Source: Pseudomonas antarctica (GTDB lineage: Bacteria; Pseudomonadota; Gammaproteobacteria; Pseudomonadales; Pseudomonadaceae). Taken from it: a stretch of 64,000 nt of DNA. A model generated the notes under the pieces. That model searched no databases. It had not been told where the DNA came from and saw only the letters and a list, made by a program, of their open reading frames with translations. Shown piece by piece: positions 27,604-35,372 of this stretch (positions within the stretch are counted from its first letter, which is position 1; the number at the start of each line of letters is the position of its first letter). The position numbers and the translations under genes are program-made. The DNA is taken from assembly GCF_900624995.1 (NCBI RefSeq), contig NZ_UYXQ01000004.1:124001-188000 (forward strand), read 5' to 3'.

Positions 27604-27714
27604 CAGATCGTTCCCACGCTCTGCGTGGGAACGCCTCTTGTGACGCTCCGCGTCACGCGTTGGGACGCGGAGCATCCGGGACTGCATTCCCACGCAAAGC
27701 GTGGGAACGATCTG
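27604..27714. repeat. Nested palindromic repeat (TTCCCACGC/GCGTGGGAA type)
   Basis: Two outer copies, CAGATCGTTCCCACGCTCTG (27604-27623) and its inverted match ending at 27714, are each a hairpin (TTCCCACGC/GCGTGGGAA). Between them lie another hairpin, GTGACGC-TCC-GCGTCAC (27640-27656), and an imperfect one. The whole unit can fold as a cruciform of several arms. It separates the convergent MFS and purT genes. It belongs to a second repeat family, different in sequence from the REPINs elsewhere in the window. Confidence 0.85.
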
Positions 27715-27721
27715 CGTGGGG

Positions 27722-28903
27722 TTACAGCTCTACAACAACAGCCTTCGAAGCGCGAGTCGCCTTAGCCCGAGCCGCTTCAATCGACTCATCCCGCGCCAAC
27801 GCCACGCCCATGCGGCGCTGACCATTGACTTCTGGCTTACCAAACAGACGCAACGCCGTGTCCGGCTCGCTCAAGGCCGCGCCAAGGTTGGCGAAGGCGG
27901 TCTGGGTGGACTGCCCTTCCACCAGAATCACTGCCGAAGCCGAAGGCCCGAACTGACGGATCAACGGAATCGGCAGCCCCAGGATGGCGCGAGCGTGCAG
28001 CGCGAACTGCGACAGGTCCTGAGAAATCAACGTCACCAAACCAGTGTCATGCGGGCGTGGCGACACTTCGCTGAACCACACCTGATCGCCCTTGATGAAC
28101 AATTCCACGCCAAACAGGCCACGGCCACCCAAGGCCTCGGTCACGGCTTTGGCCACCCGCTCGGATTCCGCCAGGGCAATCGGGCTCATGGCTTGCGGCT
28201 GCCAGGATTCCTGGTAGTCACCCTTCTCCTGACGGTGACCGACCGGCGCGCAGAAGGTGGTGCCGCCGATATGGCGCACGGTCAGCAGGGTGATTTCGTA
28301 GTCGAAGTCGATAAAGCCTTCGATGATCACCCGGCCTTTACCAGCACGGCCGCCTTCCTGGGCGTAATCCCAGGCTTTGCGCACCTCATCAGTGCTGCGC
28401 AGCAGGCTCTGGCCCTTGCCCGAGGAACTCATCACCGGCTTGACCACGCAGGGGAAGCCCAGGTCTTGCACGGCCTTGCTGTAGTCTTCGAAGGTGTCGG
28501 CAAAGTGATACGGCGAGGTCGGCAGGTCCAGCTCTTCGGCGGCCAGGCGGCGAATGCCTTCGCGGTTCATGGTCAGCGAGGTGGCACGCGCGGTCGGGAT
28601 CACGGTGAAGCCTTCGGCCTCCAGCTCCACCAGCGTAGCGGTGGCGATGGCTTCGATTTCCGGCACGATGAAGTGCGGTTTCTCGGCTTCGATCACGGCA
28701 CGCAGGGCGGCGCCATCGAGCATGTTGATCACGTGGCTACGGTGCGCGACCTGCATGGCCGGGGCGTTGGCGTAGCGATCCACGGCAATCACTTCAACGC
28801 CCAGGCGTTGCAGTTCGATTACCACTTCCTTGCCCAGCTCACCGCAGCCACACAGCAAAACGCGGGTCGCGGTTGGCGACAGTGGAGTTCCGATTCGGGT
28901 CAT
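27722..28903 (-). CDS. purT: Formate-dependent phosphoribosylglycinamide formyltransferase (PurT)
   Basis: A 393-residue ATP-grasp enzyme that uses formate and ATP to formylate GAR in purine synthesis, a folate-independent alternative to PurN. Features: [23 protein letters not shown]-terminus, the ATP-grasp segment [33 protein letters not shown], and [30 protein letters not shown]. Length is normal. It is monocistronic on the minus strand. Confidence 0.97.
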   Translation of the reverse strand: MTRIGTPLSPTATRVLLCGCGELGKEVVIELQRLGVEVIAVDRYANAPAMQVAHRSHVINMLDGAALRAVIEAEKPHFIVPEIEAIATATLVELEAEGFTVIPTARATSLTMNREGIRRLAAEELDLPTSPYHFADTFEDYSKAVQDLGFPCVVKPVMSSSGKGQSLLRSTDEVRKAWDYAQEGGRAGKGRVIIEGFIDFDYEITLLTVRHIGGTTFCAPVGHRQEKGDYQESWQPQAMSPIALAESERVAKAVTEALGGRGLFGVELFIKGDQVWFSEVSPRPHDTGLVTLISQDLSQFALHARAILGLPIPLIRQFGPSASAVILVEGQSTQTAFANLGAALSEPDTALRLFGKPEVNGQRRMGVALARDESIEAARAKATRASKAVVVEL

Positions 28904-28972
28904 CTCAGGTCCTCAGGGGAGCGGATCATGGGGAGAAAGGCCGGCATTTTACATGAACTGTAAGGATTGGCC

Positions 28973-29440
28973 TCAGTTGGCGACGGCGCGTTTGCGCATA
29001 CGCCAGGCCATGATCAGCCACACCACCGTGACCCCGGCGAATTTCGACACCAATGCAGTGCCCGCGACCGCCGGTGTCAGGGCACCGATCAGGCCGAAGA
29101 AAATGAAGGTATCAAGGGGAATGCTCAGCGCCGAACTTATCCACAGGCGGTCATGCAGCGGGCGCTTGGTGATACTGAACACCAGCCAATCAATGCACTC
29201 GGATACCGCAAACGCCGTGGCGCTGGCCAGGGCGATGGACGGGTCAGAGGTGATATACGACAGCACCAACGCCGCCAGCATGGCGATGATCGCGCCGTGG
29301 CCGAAGCGGGTTTGCACCATGTCGCGCAGGATAAACACCAAGCCACCCCAGGCCGACCAGATGACATCCAGGTGCGGGGCGGTGGAAAAGGCGAAGTTGA
29401 TCAGCACGACGCTGCTGATATAGGCGATCAGGAAGAGCAT
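28973..29440 (-). CDS. VUT-family membrane protein (queuosine-precursor-transporter-like)
   Basis: A 155-residue polytopic protein with about five helices. The segment FILRDMVQTRFGHG and later SECIDWLVFSITKRPLHDRLWISSALSIPLDTFIFFGLIG match the VUT_1 family (PF02592), to which the preQ0/preQ1 transporter YhhQ belongs. It is shorter than typical YhhQ (about 220 residues) and lacks the N-terminal helix. The ATG at 29440 is preferred over an upstream TTG. Substrate inferred only from family. Confidence 0.75.
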   Translation of the reverse strand: MLFLIAYISSVVLINFAFSTAPHLDVIWSAWGGLVFILRDMVQTRFGHGAIIAMLAALVLSYITSDPSIALASATAFAVSECIDWLVFSITKRPLHDRLWISSALSIPLDTFIFFGLIGALTPAVAGTALVSKFAGVTVVWLIMAWRMRKRAVAN

Positions 29441-29510
29441 GACGGATGGACCTGTGAGCAATCGGCACAGGTTACTTCACATTTGGAAATATGTCGTCTC
29501 GCAGGGCCTC

Positions 29511-29597
29511 ATCGCAGGCAAGCCAGCTCCCCCATTTTGGCCGCACGCCTACAGGTTAAACGCGGTCACCTGTGGGAGCTGGCTTGCCTGCGATAGC
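29511..29597. repeat. REPIN
   Basis: Inverted pair of REP units: ATCGCAGGCAAGCCAGCTCC (29511-29530) and its complement TGGGAGCTGGCTTGCCTGCGAT (29572-29593). About 40 bases separate the halves. Same REP sequence class as the REPINs at 1217 and 49453. It lies in the gap between the DUF1289 gene and the VUT gene. Confidence 0.85.
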
Positions 29598-29603
29598 GGT
29601 GGT

Positions 29604-29819
29604 TCAGGCGCCCGATTTCCCCGGCATCATCCACACCAACCCACTTACTTTCGCCCGCTCATGGCACAACCCCAGCACCACCCGGCGCTCGGCATTGTCC
29701 ATGCGGCTCCAACGCGTGATCTCATCCACCGTACGCTGGCAACCGGTGCAAATGTCATCATCGTCCAGCGCGCAAATGTTCACGCACGGCGAGGCAACAG
29801 GCCGTTCAATCGGGTTCAT
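29604..29819 (-). CDS. DUF1289 domain-containing protein
   Basis: A 71-residue protein with four closely spaced cysteines ([21 protein letters not shown]) and [10 protein letters not shown], the DUF1289 signature. The Cys pattern suggests an Fe-S or zinc site. Its start overlaps the carbonic-anhydrase stop by four bases (ATGA), so translation is coupled. Function unknown. Confidence 0.9.
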   Translation of the reverse strand: MNPIERPVASPCVNICALDDDDICTGCQRTVDEITRWSRMDNAERRVVLGLCHERAKVSGLVWMMPGKSGA

Positions 29820-30340
29820 TCTTCCTGCTCAACCAAGTCACGGGCATAGCGCTGCGCGTTATGCACATAGTGCGCGGCGCTGGCTTCGAGCATGCGTTTT
29901 TGCGCCTCGGTCAGCTCACGCACCACCTTGCCCGGCGAGCCCATCACCAGCGAGCCATCGGGAATCTCCTTGCCTTCGCCGATCAGCGAATTGGCGCCGA
30001 TGATGCAGTGCTTACCGATCTTGGCGCCGTTGAGGATCACCGCATTGATGCCGATCAGGCTGTAGTCGTCGACGGTGCAGCCGTGCAGCATGGCGTTGTG
30101 GCCGATGGTCACGCCAGTGCCCAGGGTCAGCGGGTAGCCCATGTCGGTGTGCATCACGCTGCCGTCCTGCACATTACTGTTCTTGCCGATCAGGATCAGC
30201 TCGTTGTCACCACGCAACACCGCGTTGAACCACACGTTGGCGCCCTCTTCCAGCTTGACCTTGCCGACCAGCGTGGCATTCGGCGCCACCCAGCTTTTCG
30301 GATGAGTCTCGACGCGGGCGTCGCCCAGGCGGTATTTCAT
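29816..30340 (-). CDS. Gamma carbonic anhydrase family protein
   Basis: A 174-residue left-handed beta-helix protein of the gamma-carbonic anhydrase/YrdA family. Hexapeptide repeats run through the chain ([45 protein letters not shown], ...[14 protein letters not shown] type). The zinc-ligand histidines are seen in [15 protein letters not shown]. Many members lack measurable anhydrase activity. It is followed by the overlapping DUF1289 gene and preceded by the NUDIX gene on the same strand. Confidence 0.92.
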   Translation of the reverse strand: MKYRLGDARVETHPKSWVAPNATLVGKVKLEEGANVWFNAVLRGDNELILIGKNSNVQDGSVMHTDMGYPLTLGTGVTIGHNAMLHGCTVDDYSLIGINAVILNGAKIGKHCIIGANSLIGEGKEIPDGSLVMGSPGKVVRELTEAQKRMLEASAAHYVHNAQRYARDLVEQEE

Positions 30341-30375
30341 GGTTTTTCCTCACGGCTGGCCATTCAAGCGATGGC

Positions 30376-30978
30376 TTACGTATTGATGAAACTCGTGGGT
30401 GGCTGGTGCAGGCTGATTTGGGCGTCGTCATAGAGCAGGTTGATCAGTTCGACAATCATGATTGCCGTCAGCCCCCAGATTTTGTATTCGCCAAACCGAT
30501 AGCTGGGCACATACCAACTGCGGCCCTGGTAATCGATGCGGTGGGTATGTTCGCGTGGGTCCTGGCGAAAAAACTCCAGGGGCACGCTGAACACGGCAGC
30601 AATCTCGGCATCGTTGGCCAGGTATTCGACGTAATCGGGGATAACACCGACATAGGGCGTTACACGAATGCCGTGCAAGGAGATCAGCGGGCTCAACGGA
30701 CCGATGACTTCCACCAGGCCGGGCGGCAGGCCGATTTCTTCTTCGGCCTCACGCAGCGCGGTAAAGATCAGGTCCGGGTCTTCAGGGTCGCGCCGCCCGC
30801 CGGGAAACGCCACTTCGCCGCCGTGGGTCGACAGGCCGCTGGCGCGCAGGGTCAAAATCAGCTCAGGTTCGTCGCTGCGGGTAATCGGCACCAACACCGC
30901 GGCCTCGGGGAAACGCCCGTCAGTTTCAAGCCGATGAGGGGTGTGATTGCTTACCCGGCGAAGTAGCTCGTCCAGCAT
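30376..30978 (-). CDS. NUDIX hydrolase, CoA pyrophosphatase type (NudL/YeaB-like)
   Basis: A 200-residue NUDIX protein. The Nudix box is complete: GGRRDPEDPDLIFTALREAE with EEIGL next, preceded by the CoA-specific region LSTHGGEVAFPGG (LLTxRs(S/T)hgGEvaFPGG-type, UPF0035). Members cut CoA and its derivatives to 3',5'-ADP and 4'-phosphopantetheine. It is probably the first gene of a minus-strand set with the gamma carbonic anhydrase and DUF1289 genes; gap to the anhydrase is 35 bases. Divergent from the second NUDIX gene. Confidence 0.9.
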   Translation of the reverse strand: MLDELLRRVSNHTPHRLETDGRFPEAAVLVPITRSDEPELILTLRASGLSTHGGEVAFPGGRRDPEDPDLIFTALREAEEEIGLPPGLVEVIGPLSPLISLHGIRVTPYVGVIPDYVEYLANDAEIAAVFSVPLEFFRQDPREHTHRIDYQGRSWYVPSYRFGEYKIWGLTAIMIVELINLLYDDAQISLHQPPTSFINT

Positions 30979-31123
30979 GAGTCATCTCGGTCTGTTGGCT
31001 ACCTCGCATCATGCACCAAAGCTGGCAGGCACCCAACCCCAAACCCTGCGCATGTCGCGAAACGACAACTTGCAGGGCCCTGCCCGCCGAGCCAAGATAG
31101 GCCCACTCTCCAGGAACCCCAGC

Positions 31124-31672
31124 ATGAACTTCTGCAGCCAGTGCGGTAAACCGGTTACCCAGCGCATTCCCGACGGCGACGCACGCCTGCGCTATGTGTG
31201 TGATCACTGCTCGACCATTCACTACCAGAACCCCAATATCGTCGCTGGCACCGTGCCGGTGTGGGGCGATAAAGTGCTGCTGTGCCGCCGCGCCATCGAG
31301 CCGCGCCTGGGTTACTGGACCTTGCCCGCAGGCTTTATGGAAAACGGCGAGACCGTGGAGCAGGCCGCCCTGCGTGAAACCCTGGAAGAAGCCTGCGCCC
31401 ACGTGCGCAACCTGAGCCTCTACACCCTGATCGACGTGCCGCACATCAGCCAGGTGCACATCTTCTACCGCGCCGAACTGGTCGATCTGGACTTCGCCGC
31501 CGGCCCCGAAAGCCTTGAAGTGAAGCTGTTCGATGAAGCCGACATCCCTTGGTCAGAGCTGGCTTTCCGCACAGTCGGGCGTACCTTAGAATGCTTCTTC
31601 GCCGACCGTAAGCAACAACTGTTCCCGGTACGCAGCGAGTCGGTGCCGCCGATGACGCGGCCGGCCACATAA
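31124..31672 (+). CDS. NUDIX hydrolase with N-terminal zinc ribbon (NudC-like)
   Basis: A 182-residue protein starting MNFCSQCGKPV, with a CxxC...CxxC zinc ribbon (FCSQCG and VCDHCS) followed by HYQNPNIVAGTVPVW and a Nudix box (GFMENGETVEQAALRETLEE and the following A/C). The ATG at 31124 has AGGA 8 bases upstream; the frame extends about 60 codons further back but without similarity. NudC-type enzymes hydrolyse NADH or NAD-capped RNA, but this protein is shorter than NudC (about 257), so substrate is uncertain. Confidence 0.88.
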   Translation: MNFCSQCGKPVTQRIPDGDARLRYVCDHCSTIHYQNPNIVAGTVPVWGDKVLLCRRAIEPRLGYWTLPAGFMENGETVEQAALRETLEEACAHVRNLSLYTLIDVPHISQVHIFYRAELVDLDFAAGPESLEVKLFDEADIPWSELAFRTVGRTLECFFADRKQQLFPVRSESVPPMTRPAT

Positions 31673-31712
31673 CAATTTCAGGCAGCACCTTCTTACAAGG
31701 GAAACCGTTTTA

Positions 31713-32216
31713 ATGCGTTGGTTGCTCGCTCTTATCTGCCTGTCGTTCGCTACCCTCTCTTCGGCCTCCACGGTGGAAACCCTGGGCGGCAAACCTGTCG
31801 AGAAAGTCCTGGTGCTCAAGTCGGCCCACCAGTTGCAGTTGATCAACGACGGTAAGCCGCTTAAGACCTATCGCATCTCGCTCGGCAAAAACCCCAAGGG
31901 CACCAAACTGATCGAAGGCGACCGCCGCACGCCGGAAGGCTTATATTGGATCGACTGGCGCAAGACCAGCGACCGTTTCAACCTGGCCATGCATATCTCC
32001 TACCCCAACATCAGCGACTCCGCGCGCGCGCGCCGTGAAGGCGTGAAACCGGGCAGCATGATCATGATCCACGGCACCCCCGACACCGAGGACTACCCGG
32101 AACAGTGGTTCCATACCCTGGACTGGACCGACGGCTGTATCGGCATGCGCAACGTGGACATGCGCGAAGTCTGGAACCTGGTCAAAGACGGCACCCTGAT
32201 CGAGATTCGGCCGTAA
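31713..32216 (+). CDS. L,D-transpeptidase (YkuD) family protein, exported
   Basis: A 167-residue protein with a signal peptide (MRWLLALICLSFATLSSAS, cleavage about residue 18-19) and a YkuD domain. Catalytic residues visible: His120-Gly121 in IMIHGTPDTE, and Cys142 in TDGCIGMRN, a variant of the canonical SHGCIRM motif. Such enzymes link peptidoglycan stem peptides or attach lipoproteins in the periplasm; the DGCIG variant occurs in the YafK-like subgroup. It lies 40 bases downstream of the NUDIX gene on the same strand. Confidence 0.9.
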   Translation: MRWLLALICLSFATLSSASTVETLGGKPVEKVLVLKSAHQLQLINDGKPLKTYRISLGKNPKGTKLIEGDRRTPEGLYWIDWRKTSDRFNLAMHISYPNISDSARARREGVKPGSMIMIHGTPDTEDYPEQWFHTLDWTDGCIGMRNVDMREVWNLVKDGTLIEIRP

Positions 32217-32331
32217 ATACCTACCGTTGGTAAAATAATCAAAAAATAATTCCTGCCTCTGGCAGCGCCTGCCGGTGAATACCAGTTCACCGCGCCGGTC
32301 TGCGTAGTTCTGCGCGCGATACAGACCTCTC

Positions 32332-32349
32332 TAATACCACTTGATACCA
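32332..32349. promoter_or_regulatory. Candidate GlcNAc-regulator operator, distal site
   Basis: TAATACCACTTGATACCA holds two direct ATACCA repeats. Read on the other strand it is TGGTATC-AAG-TGGTATT, the inverse orientation of the proximal site 55 bases downstream. The tandem TGGTATT arrangement agrees with what I recall of the NagQ-type motif from comparative genomics. Confidence 0.6.
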
Positions 32350-32398
32350 GGCACCAATAAAGCGCCCTGAAACCGGGTTCCGCACCGTTTTGGCAGGA

Positions 32399-32427
32399 TT
32401 GACATGGTATTTAAGTGGTATTAATTT
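32399..32427 (+). promoter_or_regulatory. Promoter of the GlcNAc operon with embedded operator
   Basis: A consensus -35 TTGACA (32399-32404) is followed after 17 bases by TAATTT (32422-32427). The spacer is precisely the tandem repeat TGGTATT-TAAG-TGGTATT (32405-32422), so a bound repressor would block RNA polymerase. The start codon of the regulator gene lies about 45 bases downstream. Confidence 0.75.
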
Positions 32428-32479
32428 TCGACCATTACCGGGCGACAACACTCCAATAACCGCATCGGAAACCTCACAG

Positions 32480-33238
32480 ATGAACCCCATCCAGACGCTG
32501 CGCCCCGACGACAAACAATCCACACCGCTGTACCTGCAACTGGCCCGTAACCTTGAAGCGGCAATCCATGCCGGCCAGTGGAAATCCGAGCAGGCTTTGC
32601 CCTCGGAACGTGCCCTCAGCGAGCAACTGAGCATCTCGCGGGTGACCGCGCGTAAAGCGCTGGAAGTGTTGTTTGCCCAAGGGTTGATTCGCCGCAGCCA
32701 AGGCTCCGGCACCTTTATCACGCCGCGCCTGGAACAACCGCTGTCACGCCTGTCGGGCTTCAGTGAAATGCTGCGGCTCAAGGGGTTTGTACCCACGTCC
32801 CAATGGCTGGAGCGCGACATCACCCCGCCGACCCACGAAGAGCTGATCCGCCTGTGCCTGTCGCCTACCGACAAAGTGGCGCGCCTCAAACGTCTGCGTA
32901 AGGCCGATGACACGGTGATGGCAATTGAAATGACCGCCATGCCCGCCTCGGTGCTGCCGCACCCGCAAGCCATCGGCAATTCGCTGTACGAATACCTGGA
33001 AAGCATCGGCAAGCCCGTCGTGCGCGCCTTGCAGCATATCCAGGCGATCAACGCCTCGGATGAGTTCGCCAAGCTGGTGGGCATTACCCCCGGCACCGCC
33101 ATGCTGCTGATGACGCGGGTCGGCTACACCGCCGACAACACGCCGATTGAAATCACCGACACCTACTGCCGCAACGACTACTACGACTTCGTCGCAGAAC
33201 TGCGCCGCCACGACTATTCCGCTGAACTGCGAACTTAG
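32480..33238 (+). CDS. nagR: GntR/HutC-family regulator of N-acetylglucosamine use
   Basis: A 252-residue repressor-type protein: an N-terminal GntR winged helix (PLYLQLARNLEAAIHAGQW, LPSERALSEQLSISRVTARKAL, RRSQGSGTFI) and a C-terminal UTRA ligand domain of the HutC subfamily (LSRLSGFSEMLRLKGF, ending TDTYCRNDYYDFVAELRR). The start ATG 32480 fits the family N-terminus. It heads the nag operon, 10 bases before nagA, and its own promoter contains the tandem TGGTATT repeat, so it most likely represses its own operon and responds to GlcNAc-6-phosphate or a related sugar phosphate. The name follows the P. aeruginosa orthologue; NagQ is another name for the group. Confidence 0.9.
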   Translation: MNPIQTLRPDDKQSTPLYLQLARNLEAAIHAGQWKSEQALPSERALSEQLSISRVTARKALEVLFAQGLIRRSQGSGTFITPRLEQPLSRLSGFSEMLRLKGFVPTSQWLERDITPPTHEELIRLCLSPTDKVARLKRLRKADDTVMAIEMTAMPASVLPHPQAIGNSLYEYLESIGKPVVRALQHIQAINASDEFAKLVGITPGTAMLLMTRVGYTADNTPIEITDTYCRNDYYDFVAELRRHDYSAELRT

Positions 33239-33248
33239 AGAACTGCCC

Positions 33249-34355
33249 ATGTCCGAAGACAATATCCTCACGCCCAGCGGCTGGATGCGCGGCCGCCTGG
33301 TGCACGAACACGGCAAGGTGGTCGGCATCGACGGCACGCCGTGCGACCCGGCTGACAACGACCTGCCCTACTTGCTGCCCGGTTTCATCGACCTGCACGT
33401 ACACGGCGGTGGCGGCAAAGACATCATGGAAGGCGTGGCTGCCTTCGAGACCATCACCCGCACCCACGTGCGGTTTGGCACGACGTCACTGCTGGCTACC
33501 ACGATGACGGCACCGGTGGATGAAATCTCCCGTGTGCTCGGCGAACTCGGCACCTTCTGCGAACAGCGCCCGACCGGCAGCGCTCGCGTACTCGGCGTGC
33601 ACTTGGAAGGCCCCTACATCAACCCCGGCAAACTCGGCGCCCAACCCAACTTCGCCCACACCGCGTTGATGGCCGAAGTGGAAGCCTACCTGCGTCTGGC
33701 GCCGATCCAGGTGATCACCATCGCCCCGGAAATCGCCGGCCACGACGTACTGATTCGCACACTCAGCCAACGCGGCGTGCGCATGCAGATCGGCCACACC
33801 TTGGGCAGCTATGAAGAAGGCGTCGCCGCCCTGGCAGCCGGCGCCACCAGCTTCACGCATTTGTACAACGCCATGAGCCCGCTGCATCACCGCGAACCGG
33901 GCATCGTCGGCGCCGCGTTGGCCCACGCCCAGTACGCAGAGTTGATCCCCGACCTGCTGCACGTACACCCCGGCGCCATGCGCGTGGCCCTGCGTTCGAT
34001 CCCGTGCCTGTACTGCGTCACCGATTCCACCGCCGCCGCCGGCATGCCCGACGGCGAATACAAGCTGGGCAGCCACACCGTGACCAAATGCCTGGGCGGC
34101 GTACGCCTGGCTGACGGCACCTTGGCCGGCAGCACCCTGACCATGGATCAGGCGCTGCGCAACCTGGTGAAAATCGGCCTGCCTATCAGCGAAGCCTCAC
34201 AACGCCTGTCGCAATTTCCTGCGGACTACCTGGGCCTGGAAGAACGCGGGCGCCTGCAACCCGGCAGCTTTGCCGACTGCGTGCGCCTGGACCGCTCCCT
34301 GCACCTCACCGACGTAATGGTCGAAGGAGAAACCATTGACTTCAAAAATGCTTGA
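33249..34355 (+). CDS. nagA: N-acetylglucosamine-6-phosphate deacetylase
   Basis: A 368-residue amidohydrolase converting GlcNAc-6-phosphate to glucosamine-6-phosphate and acetate. Metal and catalytic motifs are visible: HVHGGGG (His50, His52), VHLEGPYINPGKLGAQ (Glu120), IGHTLGSYEEG, FTHLYNAMSPLHHREPG and the catalytic Asp in VTDSTAAAGMPDG. Start at ATG 33249. The stop lies inside the next gene's start region, giving a 20-base overlap. Confidence 0.96.
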   Translation: MSEDNILTPSGWMRGRLVHEHGKVVGIDGTPCDPADNDLPYLLPGFIDLHVHGGGGKDIMEGVAAFETITRTHVRFGTTSLLATTMTAPVDEISRVLGELGTFCEQRPTGSARVLGVHLEGPYINPGKLGAQPNFAHTALMAEVEAYLRLAPIQVITIAPEIAGHDVLIRTLSQRGVRMQIGHTLGSYEEGVAALAAGATSFTHLYNAMSPLHHREPGIVGAALAHAQYAELIPDLLHVHPGAMRVALRSIPCLYCVTDSTAAAGMPDGEYKLGSHTVTKCLGGVRLADGTLAGSTLTMDQALRNLVKIGLPISEASQRLSQFPADYLGLEERGRLQPGSFADCVRLDRSLHLTDVMVEGETIDFKNA

Positions 34356-35358
34356 AGAGGCCCTGGCCTCTGGTGATGCCGTCGCGGCGCAACTGCAACG
34401 CCTGGACCCGATGCTCGAAGAGGTCGCCGGGCGCCTGCGCCGTCAGCCACCGCAAGTGGCCATGACCATCGCCCGTGGCAGCTCGGACCATGCCGCCAGC
34501 TACTTCGCCTACTTGGCCATGCAGCACGTGGGTATCCCGGTGGCGTCGTTGCCCATGTCGGTGGTGACCTTGTTGCAGGCACCGCTGAAGGTCAGTGGGC
34601 AGGTGGCGTTTGGTTTCTCGCAGTCGGGGCAAAGCCCGGACCTGGTCAACAGCCTGCGCCTGTTGCGCAAACGCGGTGCCCTGAGCATTTCGCTGGTCAA
34701 CGCCGAAGAGTCACCGCTGGAAGCCGCCTGCGAATTCCACCTGCCGCTGTGCGCCGGGCCGGAACACAGCGTGGCCGCGACCAAAAGCTTTATCGCCACC
34801 CTCACCGCCAGCGCGCAGTTGATCGGCCACTGGAACCAGGAAGCCGACTTGCTGCAAGCCTGCCGCGCCCTGCCCGACGAGTTGCGTGCCGCCGCCAAGC
34901 AGGATTGGAGCAAAGCCATCGACGCCCTGCGTGACAGCCAGCGCTTGATGGTGATCGGCCGGGGCGCCGGTTTTGCCATCGCCCAGGAAGCCGCGCTCAA
35001 GCTCAAGGAAACTTCGGCGATCCAGGCCGAAGCCTTCAGCAGCGCCGAGGTGCGCCACGGGCCGATGGCCTTGATCGACGAGAACTACCCGTTGCTGATA
35101 TTCGCCCCACGCGGTGCCGAACAGCCTGGCCTGTTGAGCCTGGCCGCCGACATGCGCCAACGCGGTGCTCGCGTGCTGCTGGCTGCGCCGGACGATATCG
35201 CCGAACGCGACCTGACCTTGAGCCGTGCCGAACACCCGAGCCTGGACCCGATCCTGGCGATCCAGAGTTTCTACGTGATGGCCGCCGGCCTGGCGCAAGC
35301 CCGGGGCATGGACCCGGACCAGCCGCGTCACCTGAGCAAAGTTACCCGCACTCACTGA
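34336..35358 (+). CDS. SIS-domain glucosamine-6-phosphate deaminase (NagB-II/AgaS type)
   Basis: A 340-residue protein with two SIS domains: VAMTIARGSSDHAASYFAYLA, FSQSGQSPDLVNSLRLLRKRGA, LMVIGRGAGFAIAQEAALKLKE and AEAFSSAEVRHGPMALI. It looks like the isomerase half of GlmS without the glutaminase, as in NagB-II deaminases that turn glucosamine-6-phosphate into fructose-6-phosphate plus ammonia. The start is a TTG at 34336: GGAG lies 6 bases before it, whereas the ATG four codons later is too far from any ribosome site. The 20-base overlap with nagA points to translational coupling. No classical NagB is seen in the operon, which supports this role. Confidence 0.88.
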   Translation: MTSKMLEEALASGDAVAAQLQRLDPMLEEVAGRLRRQPPQVAMTIARGSSDHAASYFAYLAMQHVGIPVASLPMSVVTLLQAPLKVSGQVAFGFSQSGQSPDLVNSLRLLRKRGALSISLVNAEESPLEAACEFHLPLCAGPEHSVAATKSFIATLTASAQLIGHWNQEADLLQACRALPDELRAAAKQDWSKAIDALRDSQRLMVIGRGAGFAIAQEAALKLKETSAIQAEAFSSAEVRHGPMALIDENYPLLIFAPRGAEQPGLLSLAADMRQRGARVLLAAPDDIAERDLTLSRAEHPSLDPILAIQSFYVMAAGLAQARGMDPDQPRHLSKVTRTH

Positions 35359-35372
35359 GTCGCGTTTTCCTG

